Shown here piece by piece: positions 60,234 to 64,000 of a stretch of 64,000 nt of DNA. Numbering within the stretch: position 1 is the stretch's first letter; each line of letters opens with the position of its first letter. The notes below the pieces were generated by a model. The model worked only from the letters and a program-made list of their open reading frames with translations, had not been told where the DNA came from and made no database searches. The stretch spans positions 1,054,001-1,118,000 of the forward strand of contig NZ_JASISV010000001.1 of assembly GCF_030063305.1 (NCBI RefSeq), written 5' to 3'. A program made the position numbers and the translations under genes. Origin of the DNA: Salinibacterium sp. G-O1. GTDB taxonomy: Bacteria; Actinomycetota; Actinomycetes; Actinomycetales; Microbacteriaceae.

Positions 60234-61088
60234 ATGGCCGAGCCGATCGTGCCCAGGAGTGAGCGGGCCGACCCCGCACAGACCCTCGTCATCGAGGTTC
60301 CACCCGAGAAGCCGGTACGCCGACGGCGTCGATGGATGGGATGGCTCATCGCCGGCGTGATCGTCGTCGTCCTGCTTCTCGTCGCGTTCTTCCTCGGGGA
60401 CGCTCTCGCTCGCCAGTACGCAACAAATCTTGTGCGGGAGAAGATCGTCTCCGCGTTGCAACTCGACCCGCAGTCCGAGGTCGATGTAAACCTCGGAGAC
60501 GGCTCGATCCTGCTGCAGGCAGCGACGGGAAGCATCGACGAGATCAGCGTGCACATCCCCGAGTTCACCCTCGGCGACGTCGTGGGGGAGGCCGAGATCA
60601 CGGCGACCGGAGTGCCCATCGACACGTCGAAGCCTTTGGACACGATGGGGATCGAGGTGACGGTGAACGAGACCAACGTCAAGAAGCTGTCCGGCTACCT
60701 CAGTGGGGTAGACCTGACCTCGATCGACCTGCGTGACGGTCTCATCAGGATCGGCTCGAGCCTCGACGTCTTCTTTGCCAGCATTCCGGTCGCAATCGAT
60801 CTGTCGCCGTCAGCGACCGAGGGCGGCATCGCCTTCGAGCCGGTGACGGTGCTGCTGGGTGACCAGGAGCTCTCCGTCGCCGACCTGCGCGCGATTCCCG
60901 GAATTTCCGGCATCGTGGGCAACCTGCTTGGCTCGCAAACTGTGTGCGTGGCAAGCTACCTGCCCGTGGGGCTGACGGTCGACGATGTCAACATCGTCGG
61001 TACCGACCTGATCGTGTCGATCAACGGCGATGGAGTCGTCCTCGACGGCCCCGATCTCTCGGCTCGAGGAACCTGCCCACCGTCATAA
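60234..61088 (+). CDS. LmeA-like (DUF2993) phospholipid-binding membrane protein
   Basis: Membrane-anchored protein of 284 residues: a cytoplasmic N-terminus with RRRRR, one helix (about 35-55) and an extracytoplasmic DUF2993 domain (about 60-280) rich in beta strands. LmeA of mycobacteria binds phospholipids and supports lipomannan length. It is between argS and lysA, four bases after argS, and probably translated from its mRNA. The link to arginine or lysine metabolism is not evident. Confidence 0.8.
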   Translation: MAEPIVPRSERADPAQTLVIEVPPEKPVRRRRRWMGWLIAGVIVVVLLLVAFFLGDALARQYATNLVREKIVSALQLDPQSEVDVNLGDGSILLQAATGSIDEISVHIPEFTLGDVVGEAEITATGVPIDTSKPLDTMGIEVTVNETNVKKLSGYLSGVDLTSIDLRDGLIRIGSSLDVFFASIPVAIDLSPSATEGGIAFEPVTVLLGDQELSVADLRAIPGISGIVGNLLGSQTVCVASYLPVGLTVDDVNIVGTDLIVSINGDGVVLDGPDLSARGTCPPS

Positions 61089-61182
61089 CCCGAAGCCCAC
61101 AGTCTCGGCCCCGGTAAGCTCAATGGGTTTGACAGCAGTGCATCGCCCAGCCCGCCCGCTCGTATTTTCTTCGTGAGGTTCA

Positions 61183-62631
61183 GTGAACAGCAATCCGCTC
61201 GCCCCGTCGTGGCTCGCCGTTCCCGCTGATGCGAATGAACTGGCGGCAACTGTCTGGTCAAGGAACACCGCTCGCGATGCGTCGGGCGAGATCGTCATTG
61301 CCGGAGTAGCCGCCTCGGCCATCGCAGCAGAGTTCGGCACGCCGGTCTATGTGGTCGATGAGGCAGACGTGCGCAGTCGCGCCCTCGAGATCCGGCAGTC
61401 TTTCGATGCCGAATTCGCGAAAGTGGGCGGGGCGGTAAAGGTCTATTACGCGGGCAAGGCGTTTCTGTCGATCGACGTCGCAACGTGGATGAACGACGCC
61501 GGGCTCAACATCGACGTCGCCAGCGGGGGAGAGCTCGCCGTTGCGCTCGCGGCAGGCGTCGACCCGGCCAGACTCGGTTTGCACGGCAACAACAAGTCCA
61601 TCGCCGAGATCGACAGGGCCGTGTCAATCGGGATCGGCGCCATCGTGATCGACAGCGAGATCGAGATCTCGCGCATTGCCGAGGCGGCCACCCGACACGG
61701 CACAGTGCAGCCCGTGCGTCTTCGCATCAACAGCGGCGTGCACGCATCCACCCACGAATATCTTGCAACGGCCCGCGAAGACCAGAAGTTCGGAATTCCG
61801 TTGGTGGATGCCGCGGCCCATGTCGCGCTCATCAGGGCCGAACCGTCGCTCAAGTTTCTGGGCCTGCACTCGCACATCGGCTCGCAGATCTTCGAGTCGA
61901 GCGGCTTCGCGGAGGCGGCCCGCAGACTGTTCGCTCTGCACGCCGAACTTCTCGCGGGCGGCCCGGTTCCCGAGCTCAACCTCGGCGGCGGGTTCGGCAT
62001 CGCGTACACGAGCGTCGACGAACCGCTGCCGATCGCTGAGATCGCGACCCGGTTCGCCGAGATCGTTTCAGAGGGCGCCGCCGCACTCGGCATCCCCATC
62101 CCGGTGGTGGCGATCGAGCCAGGTCGCTCGATCGTCGGTCCCTCCACGACGACGCTGTACACGGTGGGCACGATCAAGGATGTGGTCGTGGACGGCACTG
62201 ATGTGCGCAAGTACGTCAGCGTCGACGGGGGCATGAGCGACAACATCCGCCCCTCTCTTTATCGCGCCGACTACTCGGTGCGCATAGCCAACCGATCGTC
62301 TTCAGCCGCACCACAGCTCGTTCGAATCGCAGGCAAGCACTGTGAGTCCGGCGACATCGTCGTGCATGCTGACTACCTGCCGGGCGACGTCGAGCCGGGT
62401 GATCTGGTGGGCGTGCCCGCAACTGGCGCCTACGGTTGGGCGATGGCCAGCAACTACAACTACCTGTGCCGCCCTCCGGTGGTGGCCGTTGTCGATGGAG
62501 TTGCGCGGGTCATTGTGCGCCGCGAAACCGAAGAAGATCTGCTCAGCAGGGACGCAGGCGTCAGAGTCAGCACCGCCGTTCCAGCCAGCACAGCCGTTCC
62601 AGCGAACACAGTTAAGGGAGCACAATCGTGA
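61183..62631 (+). CDS. lysA: diaminopimelate decarboxylase
   Basis: PLP enzyme of 482 residues converting meso-diaminopimelate to lysine. The PLP lysine is in VYYAGKAFL (Lys92), HSHIGSQI and the glycine-rich GGGFGIAY bind the phosphate, and EPGRSIVGPS, CESGDIV and YLPGDVEPGD complete the active site. The final 25 residues (STAVPASTAVPANTV) are a short repeat not usual in LysA. GTG 61183 follows GTGAGG. It overlaps hom by four bases. Confidence 0.96.
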   Translation: MNSNPLAPSWLAVPADANELAATVWSRNTARDASGEIVIAGVAASAIAAEFGTPVYVVDEADVRSRALEIRQSFDAEFAKVGGAVKVYYAGKAFLSIDVATWMNDAGLNIDVASGGELAVALAAGVDPARLGLHGNNKSIAEIDRAVSIGIGAIVIDSEIEISRIAEAATRHGTVQPVRLRINSGVHASTHEYLATAREDQKFGIPLVDAAAHVALIRAEPSLKFLGLHSHIGSQIFESSGFAEAARRLFALHAELLAGGPVPELNLGGGFGIAYTSVDEPLPIAEIATRFAEIVSEGAAALGIPIPVVAIEPGRSIVGPSTTTLYTVGTIKDVVVDGTDVRKYVSVDGGMSDNIRPSLYRADYSVRIANRSSSAAPQLVRIAGKHCESGDIVVHADYLPGDVEPGDLVGVPATGAYGWAMASNYNYLCRPPVVAVVDGVARVIVRRETEEDLLSRDAGVRVSTAVPASTAVPANTVKGAQS

Positions 62632-63947
62632 CCGAAGAACGCACGCTGCGAGTCGCAATCCTTGGTGGTGGAAGCGTGGGGTCGCAGGTTGCTAGCCTGC
62701 TGATCTCGCACGGGGACGAGCTCGCGGTCCGGGCAGGAGCGACGCTCGAGGTGGTCGGCGTCGCCGTCCGTAACCTCGATGCTCCGCGCGACGGAGATAT
62801 TCCGTCGCAGCTTCTCACCACGGATGCCGCAGGCCTCGTGCTTCGTGCAGACATCGTTGTCGAGCTCATCGGCGGCCTCGAGCCGGCGCGCACACTCATC
62901 CTGGCCGCGCTGAACGCTGGCGCAGACGTGGTCACCGCCAACAAGGCCTTGCTCGCGACGCACGGTCCCGAGCTTTTCGCGGCTGCGGAAAAGGTGGGCG
63001 CGCAGCTCAACTATGAGGCTGCCGTTGGTGGAGCGATCCCGATCATCCGTCCGCTGCGTGACAGCCTCGCCGGCGATCGCGTGAGCCGCATCCTGGGAAT
63101 CGTCAACGGAACGACCAACTACATCCTCGACCGCATGGACGTGGAGGGCGACTCGCTCGAGGGTGCCCTCGCCGAGGCGACCCGTCTCGGCTACGCCGAA
63201 GCAGACCCGACCGCAGACATCGAAGGGTTTGACGCCGCGCAGAAGGCGGCGATCCTCGCGAGCCTGGCGTTCCACACCACCGTGCCACTCGATGCCGTGC
63301 ATCGCGAAGGCATGAGCACGGTCACGCTCGACCAGGTCGTGTCGGCTCGCAAGGCCGGCTACGTCGTGAAGTTGCTCGCCATCTGCGAGCGGATCACGGA
63401 TGCCACCACCGGCGTCGAGGGCGTCACCGCGCGGGTTCATCCCGCCCTGGTGCCTATAGATCACCCGCTCGCGGCGGTGCACGGCGGCAACAATGCCGTG
63501 TTCGTTGAGGCAGAAGCCGCTGGCAGCCTGATGTTTTACGGCGCAGGCGCCGGCGGCATCCAAACCGCGTCCGCCGTGCTCGGCGATGTCGTCTCAGCAG
63601 CCCGCCGCAACCTGGCCGGCGGCCCTGGCGTCGCAGAGTCAACGCAGGCCAACCTGCCGGTATTGCCCATGTCGAGTGTGATCACGAAGTACCAGATCAC
63701 GCTGACCGTGGTCGACGAACCAGGCGTGCTCGCGACGATCGCCACCCAGTTCAGCGACCAGGGGGTCTCGGTCGAGGCAGTTTCGCAATCAGTTCGTGAC
63801 GGCGGGGATGAAGCTCGCCCCACCGCTACCCTTGTCATAGTCACGCACCGCGCCGCAGAGTCCTCTCTCGCCGCGACAGTGACAGCGCTCGCCGCGAGTC
63901 CCGTGGTGTCGAGTGTCGTTTCCGTTTTACGAGTTGAAGGACAGTAA
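62628..63947 (+). CDS. hom: homoserine dehydrogenase
   Basis: Enzyme of 439 residues reducing aspartate semialdehyde to homoserine. The Rossmann motif is LGGGSVGSQVA, the catalytic segment NGTTNYILDRMD and the substrate motif GYAEADPTADIEGFDAAQKAAILASLAF. A C-terminal ACT domain (about 355-430, TLTVVDEPGVLATIA) suits threonine feedback inhibition. Its product feeds both MetX and ThrB/ThrC. Start overlaps the lysA stop. Confidence 0.97.
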   Translation: MTEERTLRVAILGGGSVGSQVASLLISHGDELAVRAGATLEVVGVAVRNLDAPRDGDIPSQLLTTDAAGLVLRADIVVELIGGLEPARTLILAALNAGADVVTANKALLATHGPELFAAAEKVGAQLNYEAAVGGAIPIIRPLRDSLAGDRVSRILGIVNGTTNYILDRMDVEGDSLEGALAEATRLGYAEADPTADIEGFDAAQKAAILASLAFHTTVPLDAVHREGMSTVTLDQVVSARKAGYVVKLLAICERITDATTGVEGVTARVHPALVPIDHPLAAVHGGNNAVFVEAEAAGSLMFYGAGAGGIQTASAVLGDVVSAARRNLAGGPGVAESTQANLPVLPMSSVITKYQITLTVVDEPGVLATIATQFSDQGVSVEAVSQSVRDGGDEARPTATLVIVTHRAAESSLAATVTALAASPVVSSVVSVLRVEGQ

Positions 63948-63950
63948 CCA

Positions 63951-64000
63951 GTGGCACACCAGTGGCGCGGAGTTCTCCGCGAATACGCCGACCGCCTCGA
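63951..64000 (+). CDS. thrC: threonine synthase, first codons only
   Basis: GTG 63951 begins MAHQWRGVLREYADRL, the typical actinobacterial threonine synthase N-terminus. It follows hom by three bases with GAAGGA about ten bases upstream. Only the first 16 full codons are in the window, so the call rests on these residues and on the hom-thrC order. Confidence 0.8.
   Translation, partial: MAHQWRGVLREYADRL

Noticed and set aside
58602-60554. 650-codon minus-strand ORF opposite argS
   Set aside because: Antisense shadow of a well-conserved gene; its composition (Val/Asp/His rich) has no domain I recognise.
1-64000. Insertion sequence, prophage or genomic island
   Set aside because: No transposase, integrase, phage gene or terminal repeats seen, and the single tRNA gene is not followed by a repeat of its 3' end that I could find.

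Overview
The window is high-GC and densely packed, with genes on both strands and gaps that rarely exceed 200 bases. The gene content points to an actinobacterium, most likely of the Microbacteriaceae type; the family placement is inference. Supporting signs are a mycothiol-type glycosyltransferase (MshA-like), GTP-dependent PEP carboxykinase, a DtxR/IdeR-type iron box, a LAXTG cell-wall anchor and an argS / lysA-hom-thrC block. At least 18 genes have a TANNNT -10 hexamer followed by exactly six bases and then the start codon, so leaderless mRNAs seem to be common. I used this pattern to choose several start codons.

Layout. 1-4.3 kb: HAD hydrolase (cut by the left edge), NAD(P)HX dehydratase, GT87-type membrane glycosyltransferase, thiamine-binding protein and an MFS exporter. 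4.3-7.4 kb: a response regulator, a membrane protein without kinase motifs and a histidine kinase. 7.5-10.1 kb: metY and metX, separated by a hairpin terminator. 10.4-15.4 kb: two MFS transporters, an acyltransferase and an SDR. 15.4-19.3 kb: a large secreted, wall-anchored esterase diverging from a LacI-family regulator, with two near-identical 20-bp operators between them. 19.3-21.1 kb: phosphoribosyltransferase, ung and a GNAT acetyltransferase. 21.1-23.2 kb: a YtrA-like GntR / ABC transporter operon. 23.2-27.6 kb: amidase, iron-box-controlled SIP-domain protein, SDR, HEXXH protein and MshA-like enzyme.

27.6-30.3 kb: a second MetY-like enzyme overlapping an FMN-dependent monooxygenase, a candidate organosulfur-to-methionine module. 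30.4-33.6 kb: disulfide-type flavoprotein, crotonase and arginase-family protein. 33.6-36.5 kb: TPM-domain membrane protein with PspA (envelope stress). 36.6-41.4 kb: ECF sigma factor with an overlapping membrane regulator, pckG, and divergently a ScfR/RamB-type regulator. 41.4-44.7 kb: glycerate kinase and MerR, divergent from a SulP transporter. 44.7-48.6 kb: cupin, then ApbE, FMN-binding protein and ferric-reductase-like flavocytochrome (an extracytosolic flavinylation cassette), then a VIT1-type transporter. 48.6-53.5 kb: APC permease, Ppx/GppA, ArsR with a second SulP, and a short CDF transporter. 53.5-58.5 kb: sugar-alcohol/lactone oxidase, SRPBCC and DUF4166 pair, tRNA-Arg(CCG), PNPOx-family flavoprotein, transglutaminase-like protein and lipoprotein. 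58.5-64 kb: argS, a DUF2993 protein, lysA, hom and the first codons of thrC.

Several parts feed methionine and aspartate-family metabolism: hom makes homoserine, MetX acetylates it, and MetY plus the second MetY-like enzyme add sulfur. Regulation is mostly local, with dyad operators beside LacI, GntR, MerR and ScfR genes. I saw no insertion sequence, prophage or CRISPR array.
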